This document shows, piece after piece, positions 54,735 to 64,000 of a stretch of 64,000 bases of DNA. The stretch spans positions 1 to 64,000 of the forward strand of contig NZ_ATUJ01000005.1 of NCBI RefSeq assembly GCF_000420145.1, read 5' to 3'. The translations under genes were made by a program, and so were the position numbers. The notes below the pieces were generated by a model, which did no database searches, was not told the DNA's origin, and worked only from the letters and a program-made list of their open reading frames with translations. This stretch comes from Paracoccus zeaxanthinifaciens ATCC 21588. GTDB lineage: Bacteria > Pseudomonadota > Alphaproteobacteria > Rhodobacterales > Rhodobacteraceae. Every line of letters begins with the position of its first letter. Positions within the stretch are counted from its first letter, which is position 1.

Positions 54735-55760
54735 ATGACGGTACTGTGGGAAAACATCATCCTCTTCGGGATCGCCTTGGTGGCCGCGTGGTTCGCGGCC
54801 TCGGCGATCTTCGCGGTGGCGCGGCGGATCCTGCGCAACGGGGACGATTTCTGGAAGAACCTCGTGGCCCAGACCCGCATGCCCGTCCGGCTGGCCATCC
54901 TGATCGCCTCGGTTTCCTTCGCCGCGAATTTCGCGACGCTTCCGGCCCAGCAAGGCGGGCTGATCCGGCACCTGCTGCTGATCGCCTTCATCGCCTGCCT
55001 CACGCTGATCGCCCGCGCCGCGCTGAACATCTGGATGAGCCTGCACCTGCGGCGCTACCGGATCGACGTGGACGACAACCTGATGGCGCGCAAGCACGTC
55101 ACCCAGTCGCGCATCCTGCAGCGCGTGGGCGGCGTCCTGATCATCGCCATCGGGACCAGTGCCGCGCTGATGACCATCGAGAGCGTGCGCCAATACGGCG
55201 TCAGCCTGCTGGCATCCGCGGGTGCGGCGGGGATCGTGGTCGGCCTTGCGCTGCAGCCGCTGCTGAAGAACCTGTTCGCGGGCATCCAGCTGGCGCTGAC
55301 ACAGCCCATCCGCATCGACGACGCCGTCATCGTCGAGGGCGAATGGGGCAATATCGAGGAGATCAACGGCACCTATGTCGTCATCCGCATCTGGGACAAG
55401 CGACGGCTGGTCGTGCCGCTGAACTATTTCATCGAGCAGCCGTTCCAGAACTGGACGCGGTCGGATTCCACGCTGCTGGGCACGGTCATGATCTATGTCG
55501 ATTACCGCGCCCCGGTCGAGGAGATGCGCGCCGAGGCCCGGCGCATCGTCGAGGCATCCCCCCTGTGGGACCGCGACGTCTTCGTCCTGCAGGTCACCGA
55601 TTTCCGCGAGAACGTGGTCGAGATCCGCATCCTGGCCAGCGCCCGCAGCGCCCCCCGCGCCTTCGACCTGCGCTGCGAGATCCGCGAGAAGCTGCTGACA
55701 TGGCTGCAGCAGTCGGGCCATGCCGCCATGCCCAGGGTCCGCGCCGAGATCGCCGCCTGA
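54735..55760 (+). CDS. MscS-family mechanosensitive channel
   Basis: A 341-residue inner-membrane protein with about four N-terminal helices, then the pore helix GVSLLASAGAAGIVVGLALQPLLKNLFAGIQLA (about 158-190), and the beta domain IRIDDAVIVEGEWGNIEEINGTYVVIRIWDKRRLVVPLNYFIEQPFQNW. The C-terminal alpha/beta vestibule follows. It relieves turgor or conducts ions under membrane tension. The stop TGA abuts the convergent gene's stop in TGATCA. Confidence 0.93.
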   Translation: MTVLWENIILFGIALVAAWFAASAIFAVARRILRNGDDFWKNLVAQTRMPVRLAILIASVSFAANFATLPAQQGGLIRHLLLIAFIACLTLIARAALNIWMSLHLRRYRIDVDDNLMARKHVTQSRILQRVGGVLIIAIGTSAALMTIESVRQYGVSLLASAGAAGIVVGLALQPLLKNLFAGIQLALTQPIRIDDAVIVEGEWGNIEEINGTYVVIRIWDKRRLVVPLNYFIEQPFQNWTRSDSTLLGTVMIYVDYRAPVEEMRAEARRIVEASPLWDRDVFVLQVTDFRENVVEIRILASARSAPRAFDLRCEIREKLLTWLQQSGHAAMPRVRAEIAA

Positions 55761-56237
55761 TCAGAAGATCGCGCTGATGCTGCCGTCGCTTTCCAGGATC
55801 AGCGCCTTGACCTCCGACAGGTCGCTGCCGCCCTGGGCGCGCATCGCGCCAAGGGCCTCGTCGCGGGTGATCCGTTCGCGTTTCAGGGCCGCGTCGCAGA
55901 ACTCTCCGTTGCGCACCAGCAGGGTCGGTTCGGACCGCACGAAGGTGGCAAAGCGCCGCGACCTGACCGACAGGCTGGCCACGACATATTGCATGCCGAT
56001 CAGCAGGGCCAGCGCCGTGGCGCCTTCGGCCAGCGCGATACTCTGTTGCAGCAGGATCGATGCCAGCACCGACCCGATGGCCACCGTGACCACCAGATCG
56101 AAGGCGTTCAGCTTGGCAAGCGTGCGCTTGCCCGCGATCCGCAGGAACAGCACCAGCACGACATAGGCCAGAAGCCCGATCAGGAGGGTCCGGACAATGC
56201 CGGACCACCCCTGGAAGAACATCTCGGACCAGTCCAT
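55761..56237 (-). CDS. DUF421/YetF-family membrane protein
   Basis: A 158-residue protein. Three helices occupy residues 12-85 (IVRTLLIGLLAYVVLVLFLRI, FDLVVTVAIGSVLASILL, GATALALLIGMQYVVASLSV). A cytoplasmic DUF421 domain follows with EPTLLVRNGEFCDAALKRERITRDE and ALILESDGSISAI. The family is found in spore formers (YetF) and many Proteobacteria; its role is unknown. The ATG is at 56237. Convergent with mscS, with abutting stops. Confidence 0.9.
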   Translation of the reverse strand: MDWSEMFFQGWSGIVRTLLIGLLAYVVLVLFLRIAGKRTLAKLNAFDLVVTVAIGSVLASILLQQSIALAEGATALALLIGMQYVVASLSVRSRRFATFVRSEPTLLVRNGEFCDAALKRERITRDEALGAMRAQGGSDLSEVKALILESDGSISAIF

Positions 56238-56257
56238 GCCGGCGCCCTCCTTTCGGA

Positions 56258-57913
56258 TCAGCGCGTGAACTTCTTGTATTTCACGCGCTTGGGTTCGATC
56301 GAATCCGGGCCGAGGCGGCGGATCTTGTCTTCCTCGTAGGCCTCGAAGTTGCCCTCGAACCATTCGACATGGGCGTCGCCCTCGAAGGCCAGGATGTGCG
56401 TGCACAGGCGGTCGAGGAAGAAGCGGTCGTGGCTGATGATGACCGCGCAACCGGCGAAGTCCTCCAGCGCGGCTTCCAGCGCCTGCAGGGTCTCCACGTC
56501 CAGGTCGTTGGTCGGTTCGTCCAGCAGCAGCACGTTGCCGCCCGATTTCAGCAGCTTGGCCATGTGCACGCGGTTGCGTTCACCGCCCGACAGCTGGCCC
56601 ACCTTCTTCTGCTGGTCGCCGCCCTTGAAGTTGAAGGCGCTGCAATAGGCGCGGCTGTTCATCTGCGCGTCGCCCAGCACGATCTGCTCGGCCCCGCCGC
56701 TGATCTCTTCCCAGACGGTGGCGTTCGGATCCAGCGCGTCGCGCGACTGGTCCACATAGGACAGCTGCACCGTGTCGCCATAGGTGATCTCGCCCTCGTC
56801 GGGCTGTTCATTGCCGGTCAGCATGCGGAACAGCGTCGATTTACCCGCGCCGTTCGGACCGATGACGCCCACGATGCCGCCGGGCGGCAGGCTGAAGTCC
56901 AGACCCTCGATCAGCAGCTTGTCGCCCATCGCCTTCTTCAGGCCCGCGACCTCGATCACCTTGTTGCCCAGGCGTTCGCCGTTCGGGATGATGATCTGGG
57001 CGCGCGACAGCTTCTCGCGCTCGGACTGGCCGGCCATCTCGTTATAGGCGGCGATACGCGCCTTGGATTTCGCCTGACGGGCCTTGGCACCGGCTCGGAT
57101 CCACTCCAGCTCGCGCTCGAGCACCTTCTGCTTGGACTTGTCCTCGCGGGCTTCCTGTTCCAGCCGCTTGGCCTTCTGTTCCAGCCATGCGGAATAGTTG
57201 CCCTCGTAGGGGATGCCGCGGCCGCGATCCAGTTCCAGGATCCAGCTGGTGATGTCGTCCAGGAAGTAGCGGTCGTGCGTGACGCACAGGATCGTGCCCT
57301 GGTATTCGATCAGGTGCTTCTGCAGCCAGGCGATGGTTTCCGCGTCCAGGTGGTTGGTCGGTTCGTCCAGCAGCAGCATGTCGGGCGCTTCCAGCAGCAG
57401 CTTGCACAGCGCGACGCGGCGACGCTCACCGCCCGACAGGGTGGACACGTCGGCATCGTCCGGCGGGCAGCGCAGGGCCTCCATCGCGACGTCGATCTGG
57501 CTGTCCAGATCCCACAGGTTCTCGGCGTCGATCTCGTCCTGCAGCTTGGCCATCTCCTCGGCGGTCTCGTCCGAGTAGTTCATCGCCAGCTCGTTGTAGC
57601 GATCCAGCTTGGCCTGCTTGCCCGCGACGCCCAGCATGACGTTGCCGCGCACGTCCAGGCTCTCGTCCAGCTGCGGTTCCTGCGGCAGGTAACCCACGGT
57701 CGCCCCCTTGGCGGCCCAGGCCTCGCCGGTGAAATCCTTGTCCCAGCCGGCCATCACGCGCAGCAGGGTCGATTTACCCGCGCCGTTGACGCCGACGACG
57801 CCGATCTTGACGCCGGGCAGGAAGTTCAGACGGATGTTCTCGAAGACCTTCTTGCCGCCGGCATAGGTCTTGGACACGCCGTCCATGTGGTAGACGAACT
57901 GATAGGACGCCAT
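56258..57913 (-). CDS. ettA: Energy-dependent translational throttle protein EttA
   Basis: A 551-residue ABC-F protein with two ATPase domains and no membrane part. It has Walker [10 protein letters not shown] and GPNGAGKST, signatures [11 protein letters not shown] and [11 protein letters not shown], and the ABC-F linker ([25 protein letters not shown]). EttA binds the ribosome E site and couples initiation to the ATP/ADP ratio. Length matches E. coli EttA (555). ATG at 57913 ([13 protein letters not shown]) is chosen over an in-frame ATG 30 bp upstream. It is followed by the DUF421 gene after 20 bp. Confidence 0.95.
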   Translation of the reverse strand: MASYQFVYHMDGVSKTYAGGKKVFENIRLNFLPGVKIGVVGVNGAGKSTLLRVMAGWDKDFTGEAWAAKGATVGYLPQEPQLDESLDVRGNVMLGVAGKQAKLDRYNELAMNYSDETAEEMAKLQDEIDAENLWDLDSQIDVAMEALRCPPDDADVSTLSGGERRRVALCKLLLEAPDMLLLDEPTNHLDAETIAWLQKHLIEYQGTILCVTHDRYFLDDITSWILELDRGRGIPYEGNYSAWLEQKAKRLEQEAREDKSKQKVLERELEWIRAGAKARQAKSKARIAAYNEMAGQSEREKLSRAQIIIPNGERLGNKVIEVAGLKKAMGDKLLIEGLDFSLPPGGIVGVIGPNGAGKSTLFRMLTGNEQPDEGEITYGDTVQLSYVDQSRDALDPNATVWEEISGGAEQIVLGDAQMNSRAYCSAFNFKGGDQQKKVGQLSGGERNRVHMAKLLKSGGNVLLLDEPTNDLDVETLQALEAALEDFAGCAVIISHDRFFLDRLCTHILAFEGDAHVEWFEGNFEAYEEDKIRRLGPDSIEPKRVKYKKFTR

Positions 57914-57971
57914 CGGAAACTCCTTGGAAAGCTTTGCCCCCACATAAGCGAAAGGGCGCGCCGGTGAAAGG

Positions 57972-58850
57972 TCAGCGTAGCTCGGCCATGAAATCCGGGC
58001 CCATATGCGACCGCAGGAAGTCGTATTGCGGGGCCATGCGGCGCGACAACTCCTCGCGCAGCTCGGGCGGGGGCATCAGCCCCTTGGGGTTCGCGAAGAC
58101 CTTGCTGCCCATGTTGGCATAGGGCATCGGCCCGATCCCCAGGTGATCCTCGACCGCTTCCAGGACGGCATGGGGCGCGGTGGCGATGCGCCCGAAGGGC
58201 AGGATCAGCATGTCGGGATAATGCGCCTGCCAGCGCGGGACATAGGACGCGTAATCGCCACGGTCGAACAGCACGGGATCGTCCAGCTCGGCCATCCATT
58301 CCGCGACCGTGGCCGGTTCGCGCCCTGCCCGGCGCAGGTTCATGCGCAGCTGCGAAATCGCCCGATCGACCGGATCGCGCACCAGGTAGACGACGCGCGC
58401 CTTGGGCAGCAGCCGGGCCACCGCGGCGACCCCTTCGGCGGGCAGGGTCGAGTATTCCGGCGTGAAATCCATCGGCGTCGCATGGACGGGCGCGGGGGCG
58501 AAGACGCGCTTGTACCACTGGTTGTGGAACATCTTGCCGCCCGTGATGCCGTTCAGATAGGCGTCCAGCGCCTCGGGCATCGGCACGCCGCGCGCCTTGT
58601 GGCGTTCGCGGATCTCCTGCGGCTTGTTGCGGTAATGCCAGCGGATCCAGCGCTGGTGGTCGGGGACGTGCAGGAAGTTGAAATACTGCACCTCCTTGAA
58701 GGGGGGGATCCAGACCTGCGGATGCTGGCCCAGCATCTGGGCCAGCCACGACGTTCCGGCCTTCTGCGCGCCGATGCACAGGGCGCCGGGCTTGCGTGGG
58801 GCGCCTTTGGGATCGAAGGCGGGGCTGATCGTCAACATCGACTGGGTCAT
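57972..58850 (-). CDS. Sulfotransferase-family protein
   Basis: A 292-residue enzyme using PAPS. The 5'-phosphosulfate loop is [22 protein letters not shown] (about 26-47), and the 3'-phosphate motif is [23 protein letters not shown]. The substrate could be a glycan, lipid or exopolysaccharide; related bacterial enzymes are often near nodulation or capsule genes, but not here. ATG 58850 is chosen over an in-frame ATG 51 bp upstream. It lies 35 bp downstream of rimO on the same strand. Confidence 0.88.
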   Translation of the reverse strand: MTQSMLTISPAFDPKGAPRKPGALCIGAQKAGTSWLAQMLGQHPQVWIPPFKEVQYFNFLHVPDHQRWIRWHYRNKPQEIRERHKARGVPMPEALDAYLNGITGGKMFHNQWYKRVFAPAPVHATPMDFTPEYSTLPAEGVAAVARLLPKARVVYLVRDPVDRAISQLRMNLRRAGREPATVAEWMAELDDPVLFDRGDYASYVPRWQAHYPDMLILPFGRIATAPHAVLEAVEDHLGIGPMPYANMGSKVFANPKGLMPPPELREELSRRMAPQYDFLRSHMGPDFMAELR

Positions 58851-58885
58851 GCCGGTCCTTTCATGGGCAGGGACCGGCAATCGCG

Positions 58886-60250
58886 TCAGAGCCGCCCCCA
58901 CAGGTCGTATTCGCTGGCCTCGTCCACCGTGACGCTGACGATATCGCCGGGCGACAGGGCTTCAAAGCCCTGATCGATGAACAGGTTGCCGTCGATCTCG
59001 GGGGCGTCGGCCTTGGTGCGGCAGGTCGCGCCCTCGTCATCGATGGAATCGACGATCACCTCGATCCGGGTGCCGACCTTGGCCTCCAGCTTGGCGGCGC
59101 TTATGGCCTGCGCCTTTTCCATGAAGCGCTCGAAGCGGTCCTGCTTGACCTCGGGCGCGACGTGATCGGGCAGGTCGTTGGCGCGCGCGCCGGCGACGTT
59201 TTCGTACTGGAAGGCACCGACGCGATCCAGCTGCGCCTCGTCCAGCCAGTCCAGCAGGGTCTGGAACTCGGCCTCGGTTTCACCCGGGTAGCCCACGATG
59301 AAGGTGGAACGCAGGGTGATGTCGGGACAGACGCTGCGCCATGCGGCGATCTCGTCCAGGGTCTTCGCGCCTGCCGCCGGTCGGGCCATGCGCTTCAGGA
59401 CGTCCGGATGGGCGTGCTGGAAGGGGATGTCCATGTAGGGCAGGATCAACCCATCCGCCATCAGCGGGATCAGGTCGCGCACATGCGGATAGGGATAGAC
59501 GTAGTGCAGCCGCACCCAGGCCCCGAGCGACCCCAGGTCGCGGGCCAGGTCGGTGATATGGGCGCGATGCCCGCGCTCGGTCTCGTATTTGCGATCGAGG
59601 CCATAGGCGCTGGTATCCTGACTGATGACCAGCAGTTCCTTGACGCCGGCCTCGACCAGCTTCTCGGCCTCGCGGACCACGGCATGGGCGGGGCGGCTGA
59701 CAAGGCGGCCGCGCATGTCGGGGATGATGCAGAACTTGCACTTGTGGTTACAGCCTTCCGAAATTTTCAGATAGCTGTAATGCCGGGGCGTCAGGCTGAC
59801 GCCGGATGCGGGCAGCAGGTCGATGAAGGGATCGGGCCGGGGCGGCACCGCGCCATGCACCGCGTCCAGCACCTGCTCGTATTGATGCGGGCCGGTGACG
59901 GCCAGAACCTTGGGGTGGGCACCCGTGATGTATTCGGGCTCGGCCCCCAGACAACCCGTCACGATCACGCGCCCGTTTTCCTGCAGCGCCTCGCCGATGG
60001 CGTCCAGGCTCTCGGCCTTGGCGCTGTCGAGGAAGCCGCAGGTGTTCACGATCACCGCATCCGCGCCCTGGTAATCGGCGCTGATGGCGTAACCTTCGGC
60101 GCGCAGGCGCGTCAGGATGCGTTCGCTGTCGACCAGCGCCTTGGGACAGCCAAGGCTGACCATGCCGATGGTCGGCTGGCCGTCGCGGCGTTCATCGGGA
60201 ATGCGCGCACGCGCAAGGTCGGGGCGAAGTTCGGGCGGGTTCTGCTGCAT
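58886..60250 (-). CDS. rimO: Ribosomal protein S12 methylthiotransferase RimO
   Basis: A 454-residue radical SAM enzyme that methylthiolates an Asp of S12. An N-terminal UPF0004 domain has [36 protein letters not shown] and [12 protein letters not shown], three Cys that bind an extra Fe-S cluster. The radical SAM motif is [13 protein letters not shown] (CxxxCxxC), with a C-terminal TRAM domain ([25 protein letters not shown]). SLGCPK and the [11 protein letters not shown] block separate it from MiaB. Confidence 0.95.
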   Translation of the reverse strand: MQQNPPELRPDLARARIPDERRDGQPTIGMVSLGCPKALVDSERILTRLRAEGYAISADYQGADAVIVNTCGFLDSAKAESLDAIGEALQENGRVIVTGCLGAEPEYITGAHPKVLAVTGPHQYEQVLDAVHGAVPPRPDPFIDLLPASGVSLTPRHYSYLKISEGCNHKCKFCIIPDMRGRLVSRPAHAVVREAEKLVEAGVKELLVISQDTSAYGLDRKYETERGHRAHITDLARDLGSLGAWVRLHYVYPYPHVRDLIPLMADGLILPYMDIPFQHAHPDVLKRMARPAAGAKTLDEIAAWRSVCPDITLRSTFIVGYPGETEAEFQTLLDWLDEAQLDRVGAFQYENVAGARANDLPDHVAPEVKQDRFERFMEKAQAISAAKLEAKVGTRIEVIVDSIDDEGATCRTKADAPEIDGNLFIDQGFEALSPGDIVSVTVDEASEYDLWGRL

Positions 60251-60385
60251 CCGCCGCAGATAAGCGATTCGCGCGCGCCGCAAAAGGGGCAAGGCAGGCA
60301 GGCCCCGCCGATTCCCGCGCAGGCGTGGCAGAATTCGCCGGAACGTGACTTTCCCTTGCGCCCCTTTGCCGCGAAGATGCCTGCC

Positions 60386-60841
60386 ATGAAACAGACGCTG
60401 CGCCTTGCCCTGCCCCTGATCGTCGCCCTTGGCGGGATCGCCCCTGCGGCCCACGCCCAGCAGGGCCGCTATATCGACGTGTGGAACGACAAGGGCGGCA
60501 ACGTGCTGCAGATGGTCCAGCGCAGGCAGGAACTGGCGCGGTCGGGCAAGACGGTACGGATCCGCGGCTATTGCCGCTCGGCCTGCACGATCCTGACGAC
60601 GCTGCCCAATGCCTGCCTGGGGCCGGGGTCGCGGATCGGGTTCCATGCGCCCCGCATCCCCAACACGCAGATCATCCCGCCCTATGTCGATCAGATCATG
60701 GGCAACTTCTATCGCGGGGGGATTCGCGACCGGTGGTTCGGCGGCTGGAACCGGTCGCTGGACATGCAGGTGATCTCGGCGCGCGAATATGTGCGCCTCG
60801 ATCCCCAGACCCGCATCTGCGACAGCATCAAGCTGCGCTGA
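60386..60841 (+). CDS. Exported protein with a ClpP-fold-like core
   Basis: A 151-residue secreted protein. The signal is [24 protein letters not shown]. The mature part [63 protein letters not shown] has the Ser-Ala-Cys and GFHAP pattern of periplasmic ClpP-like proteins (COG3904-type). In those the Ser lies where the nucleophile would be, yet the catalytic His/Asp are uncertain. Two to three cysteines suggest a disulfide. ATG 60386 or 60377. The stop abuts a convergent gene. Confidence 0.72.
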   Translation: MKQTLRLALPLIVALGGIAPAAHAQQGRYIDVWNDKGGNVLQMVQRRQELARSGKTVRIRGYCRSACTILTTLPNACLGPGSRIGFHAPRIPNTQIIPPYVDQIMGNFYRGGIRDRWFGGWNRSLDMQVISAREYVRLDPQTRICDSIKLR

Positions 60842-61612
60842 TCATTCCCGCAGGCGCCAGCCGGTCGCGAAGATCCAGCGGATCACGGCCATGCAGATCA
60901 CCACCATCAGCGCCACGGCGAACAGCGACACGCCCACCGGCACGTCGGCCAGCCCGAAGAAGGACCAGCGGAACCCCGAGATGAGGTAGAGCACCGGGTT
61001 CAGCTTGGCCACACCTTCCCAGAAGGGGGGCAGCATGTCGGCCGAGTAGAACGCCCCACCTAGGAACACGAGCGGCGTCACCACCATCAGCGGGATGATC
61101 TGCAGCTGCTCGAAGTTCTTGGCCCACAGCCCGATGATGAAGCCCAGAAGGCTGAAGCCGATTGCCGTCAGGAACAGGAAGGCCAGCATCCAGAACGGAT
61201 GCAGGATGTTCGCGCCCACGAAGTAGAAGCTGGTCAGCAGGATCACGAAGGCGATCAGCATGGCCTTGGCCGCCGCCGCGCCGACGAAGCCCATCGTCAC
61301 CTCCAGCCAGCCGACCGGCGACACGAGATATTCGTAGATCGTGCCGCTGAATTTCGGGAAATAGATGCCGAAGCTGGCATTGCTGATGGATTGCTGAAGG
61401 ATGGTCAGCATCATCAGGCCCGGCACGATGAACGCGCCATAGGGCACGCCCTCGACCGATTCGATCCGGCCCCCGATGGCCGCCCCGAAGACCACGAAAT
61501 ACAGGGTCGTGGAAATCACCGGCGACAGCAGCGACTGCATGATGGTGCGGAAGAACCGCGTCATCTCGTGGTGGAAGATGGCCCAGACGCCACGCCAGTT
61601 GATGCCGGTCAT
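60842..61612 (-). CDS. ABC-2 type transporter permease
   Basis: A 256-residue membrane protein with six helices, ABC-2 class (NodJ/DrrB-like): [50 protein letters not shown] and [25 protein letters not shown] block ([19 protein letters not shown]). Overlaps the ATPase stop by 4 bp. Likely exports a polysaccharide, lipid or drug; the substrate is open. Its stop shares TGATCA with the convergent gene. Confidence 0.92.
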   Translation of the reverse strand: MTGINWRGVWAIFHHEMTRFFRTIMQSLLSPVISTTLYFVVFGAAIGGRIESVEGVPYGAFIVPGLMMLTILQQSISNASFGIYFPKFSGTIYEYLVSPVGWLEVTMGFVGAAAAKAMLIAFVILLTSFYFVGANILHPFWMLAFLFLTAIGFSLLGFIIGLWAKNFEQLQIIPLMVVTPLVFLGGAFYSADMLPPFWEGVAKLNPVLYLISGFRWSFFGLADVPVGVSLFAVALMVVICMAVIRWIFATGWRLRE

Positions 61613-62547
61613 GCCGCGCCCTCCTTGTTGCCGTCGACAAGCGACATGAACACCTCTTCGAGGTTCGACTGACGGGTCGAGACGTCGCGCACGCTGACCC
61701 CTTCGGCCGCGAGGTCGCCCAGCAGCCGGGCGATGCCGGTGCGGTCGGCCTTGGCGTCGTATTCGTAATCCAGCCGGCGCCCGCCATCGGTCAGCGTCAG
61801 GCCGCGATCCGCCAGCGATGCGGGAACGGCGTCCAGCGGGCTGTCCAGCTCGATGGTCAGGGTCTTGGCCCCGAACTCGCCCATCAGCTCGGCGGTGGGG
61901 CGGACCAGCAGCAGGTTGCCCTTGTTGATGACGCCCACGCGGTCGGCCATCTCCTCGGCCTCTTCCAGGTAATGCGTCGTCAGGATGATGGTCACGCCCT
62001 CGCGGCGCAGCTCGCCCACGACCTGCCACATCTCGCGGCGCAGGGCGACGTCGACGCCCGCCGTGGGTTCGTCCAGGAACAGCACCTTGGGCTGATGCGC
62101 CAGCGCCTTGGCGATCAGCACGCGACGCTTCATGCCGCCCGACAATTCGCGCGTGGCGGCGTCGCGCTTGTCCCACAGGGCCAGCGCCCGCAGGATGCGT
62201 TCGATATAGGCGTCGTCCGGCGGCATCCCGTACAGGCCCCGCGTGAAGCGCACGCAGTTCATCACCTTCTCGAACGGCTCCAGCGCGATCTCCTGCGGGA
62301 CCAGCCCGATCAGGCGGCGCGCCGCGCGCCAGTCCTTGCGGATGTCGTGACCGCCCACGCGGACCGTGCCGCCCGTCGGCGTCACCAGCCCGCAGATGAT
62401 CGAGATGAGCGTCGTCTTGCCCGCCCCGTTCGGTCCCAGCAGGGCGATGATCTCGCCCTGGTCGATGGACAGGCTGACGCCGTCAAGCGCCTTGGTCCCG
62501 CCCTCGTATTGCTTCGAAATATTGTCGATCTCGATGATCGCGTTCAT
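61609..62547 (-). CDS. ABC-2 type transporter ATPase
   Basis: A 312-residue ATPase, partner of the permease that follows in a 4-bp overlap. Walker [15 protein letters not shown] loop [10 protein letters not shown], signature [16 protein letters not shown], Walker [13 protein letters not shown] and [15 protein letters not shown]. The C-terminal 80 residues match the DrrA/NodI group. ATG 62547 is used; the longer upstream frame is noise. Confidence 0.94.
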   Translation of the reverse strand: MNAIIEIDNISKQYEGGTKALDGVSLSIDQGEIIALLGPNGAGKTTLISIICGLVTPTGGTVRVGGHDIRKDWRAARRLIGLVPQEIALEPFEKVMNCVRFTRGLYGMPPDDAYIERILRALALWDKRDAATRELSGGMKRRVLIAKALAHQPKVLFLDEPTAGVDVALRREMWQVVGELRREGVTIILTTHYLEEAEEMADRVGVINKGNLLLVRPTAELMGEFGAKTLTIELDSPLDAVPASLADRGLTLTDGGRRLDYEYDAKADRTGIARLLGDLAAEGVSVRDVSTRQSNLEEVFMSLVDGNKEGAA

Positions 62548-62627
62548 GCGTCTGTTTCCCGCTGTTTCGCGCCCTCGGGCAGGCAGATAGGCATGGGGGA
62601 CCCCGATTGCCAGACGCGTGATCACAT

Positions 62628-63311
62628 TCAGATGGGCAGGCGGCCCACGCTCATGTGGCGCTTGGTGCCGAAACCGGGGATGCGGGCGACCTCGAATCCG
62701 GCACCTGCCAGTGCGCGGCGGACATGGCCCGCGGCGGTATAGGTCGCGAAGCTTCCGCCCGGCGCGGTGTGGCGACCGACCTCGGCCATGATGGCGTCGG
62801 ACCACATCAGCGGGTTCTTCGCGGGCGAGAATCCGTCCAGGAACCACGCATCCGCCCGCCCGTCCCATGCGGGCAGCGCATCGGTCACGTCGCCCAGCCG
62901 CAGGTCCAGCACCACCTGCCCCACCGTGACGCAATCGCCCGCCAGAAGCGCGTCCCAGCCCGCGCGCAGCTGCGCCGCCAGGTCGGCCAGGTCGGGAAAC
63001 GCCGCGTGGGCCTGCGCCAGTTGCGCGGCGGTCATGGGATAGGCCTCGAAGCTGGTCATGCGGACCCGGACATTCGCGATCCGTGCCAGCGCCAGCGCGT
63101 TCAGCCCCGTGCCGAAGCCCAGCTCGGCCACGTGAAAGCCCGGCACCAGCCGCGCGGGCAGGTCGTTGCCGTCCAGAAAGACGTGGCGCGTCTCGGCCAG
63201 CCCGCCCGCAAGGCTGAAATAGGGGTCGTCGAAGCGCGTCGATACGGGCACGCCCCCCTCGCGCCATTCCAGCGGCGGCTCGTATTCGGATGGATCGTCG
63301 GCTATGTGCAT
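62628..63311 (-). CDS. mnmD: tRNA 5-methylaminomethyl-2-thiouridine methyltransferase (MnmD)
   Basis: A 227-residue SAM-dependent enzyme that methylates nm5s2U34 of tRNAs. The SAM loop is VAELGFGTGLNALALAR, and DAWFLDGFSPAKNPLMWSD carries the catalytic Asp-Gly-Phe. In E. coli this is the N-terminal half of bifunctional MnmC; here it is free-standing, with the oxidoreductase half on the opposite strand. The ATG at 63311 lies 24 bp from the divergent gene's start, so promoters must lie inside the partner's coding region. Confidence 0.93.
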   Translation of the reverse strand: MHIADDPSEYEPPLEWREGGVPVSTRFDDPYFSLAGGLAETRHVFLDGNDLPARLVPGFHVAELGFGTGLNALALARIANVRVRMTSFEAYPMTAAQLAQAHAAFPDLADLAAQLRAGWDALLAGDCVTVGQVVLDLRLGDVTDALPAWDGRADAWFLDGFSPAKNPLMWSDAIMAEVGRHTAPGGSFATYTAAGHVRRALAGAGFEVARIPGFGTKRHMSVGRLPI

Positions 63312-63335
63312 GGGGCGCAGCATTCGGGGATCGCG

Positions 63336-64000
63336 ATGGAATTGGCAAGCGGGGCTTTGGTGCGGATCGCGGGCGGCGGGATATTCGGGCTGGCCTGTGC
63401 GTGGCGGCTGGCACGGCGCGGCGTGGCCGTGCGAGTCCACGAGGCCCGCACGATCGGCGCGGGTTCCTCGGGCGGGCATGTGGGCGCGCTGGCGCCGCAT
63501 GTGCCGGAGAACTGGAATCCCAAGAAGGCGCTGCAGCTGACCAGCCTGCTGGGCGCCGCCGATTTCTGGGCCGAGGTCGAGGACGCATCGGGCCTGCCAT
63601 CGGGCTATGGCCGCACGGGTCGCATCCAGCCCGTGGCGGATCGCGCGCAGCTGCCCCGCCTGCAGGACCGGATCGAGGCCTCGCGCGAGCGCTGGCCCCG
63701 CGATGCATGGATGTCGTTGACCGACGCGCCAGAGGGCCTGGTGCCCGACAGCCCCACGGGCCTGTGGCTGCATGACGGGCTGACCGCGCGGCTGAACCCC
63801 CGCGCCGCGCTGGCGGCCCTTGCGGGCGCGATCCGCGCGAAGGGCGGCGAGGTGATCGAGCACGACCCCGCGCCCCAGGATCACGCCCCCACCATCTGGG
63901 CCACGGGCACCGAGGGGCTGCTGCACCTGAACGACGCGCTTGGCCGCAAGATCGGACAGGGGGTCAAGGGCCAGTCGCTGCTGCTGCGCCATGCCGCGCC
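63336..64000 (+). CDS. FAD-dependent oxidoreductase, MnmC-like C-terminal half (partial)
   Basis: At least 221 residues run past the right edge. The FAD motif is VRIAGGGIFGLACAWRLARRGVAV with a terminal Glu (VHEAR), followed by GAGSSGGHVGALAPHVPENWN and, later, WATGTEG. It resembles the DAAO-fold half of E. coli MnmC, which removes the carboxymethyl group from cmnm5s2U. Adjacency to mnmD supports this. The ATG at 63336 starts the FAD domain. Confidence 0.85.
   Translation, partial: MELASGALVRIAGGGIFGLACAWRLARRGVAVRVHEARTIGAGSSGGHVGALAPHVPENWNPKKALQLTSLLGAADFWAEVEDASGLPSGYGRTGRIQPVADRAQLPRLQDRIEASRERWPRDAWMSLTDAPEGLVPDSPTGLWLHDGLTARLNPRAALAALAGAIRAKGGEVIEHDPAPQDHAPTIWATGTEGLLHLNDALGRKIGQGVKGQSLLLRHAA

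Overview
The window looks like chromosomal DNA of a Rhodobacteraceae alphaproteobacterium, most like Paracoccus. The DNA is very GC-rich with a strong third-position G/C preference. It carries a ba3/bo3-type quinol oxidase operon with SURF1, a DUF6478-like protein, the carboxynorspermidine pathway and many 4-bp ATGA gene overlaps. The genus is inferred from gene content only; no rRNA or complete tRNA is present.

Bases 1-10379 are the end of an integrated element. From left to right it holds: an IS3-family insertion end; the 3' stub of a C5-cytosine DNA methyltransferase cut off by that IS; and a minus-strand operon of five tightly overlapping genes. In transcription order these encode a Z1-type SF2 helicase/ATPase, a PD-(D/E)XK nuclease-like protein, a GHKL (MORC/MutL-like) ATPase and two uncharacterised proteins. 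An XRE regulator lies upstream. Then come two excisionase-like genes (one frameshifted in a G5 run), a tyrosine integrase, and a 47-bp 3' fragment of a tRNA-Arg(CCU) gene that marks the attachment site. The five-gene operon plus methylase matches the in-silico class of MORC/Z1 restriction-modification systems (Iyer, Abhiman and Aravind, 2008). Here the methylase is broken, which makes it the most interesting locus in the window.

Bases 10444-25854 form an amino-sugar island built around a divergent promoter at about 17.3-17.4 kb. The minus arm encodes a CutC homologue, a Gfo/Idh/MocA oxidoreductase, a complete sugar ABC importer (two permeases, binding protein, UgpC-like ATPase) and NagB. The plus arm encodes a regulator that joins an RpiR-type HTH to a DeoR-type sensor, an AgaS-like SIS deaminase/isomerase, a ROK kinase, a GatZ/KbaZ-like protein, NagA, a GH20 hexosaminidase and an M81 (MlrC-like) protein. 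Together they would import GlcNAc/GalNAc-containing sugars, split, phosphorylate, deacetylate and deaminate them.

Bases 25973-30845 encode cyoABCD and a SURF1 protein (minus strand). Next come an MHS-family transporter, a glutaryl-CoA dehydrogenase/CaiB-type CoA-transferase pair with a divergent LysR regulator, two small exported proteins, an AI-2E-family membrane protein, and NspC with carboxynorspermidine synthase.

Bases 40753-64000 are mixed housekeeping genes: DUF6478-like protein, pterin carbinolamine dehydratase, cardiolipin synthase, AccD, FolC, an outer-membrane barrel, an HNH protein, a DsbA-like protein, ZapE, an MTA/SAH-nucleosidase-like protein, an MsbA-like exporter, a CAP-domain lipoprotein, an acyl-CoA synthetase, an MscS channel, DUF421, EttA, a sulfotransferase, RimO, a ClpP-fold-like periplasmic protein, an ABC-2 exporter, and divergently split MnmD/MnmC. 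The MnmC gene runs off the right edge.
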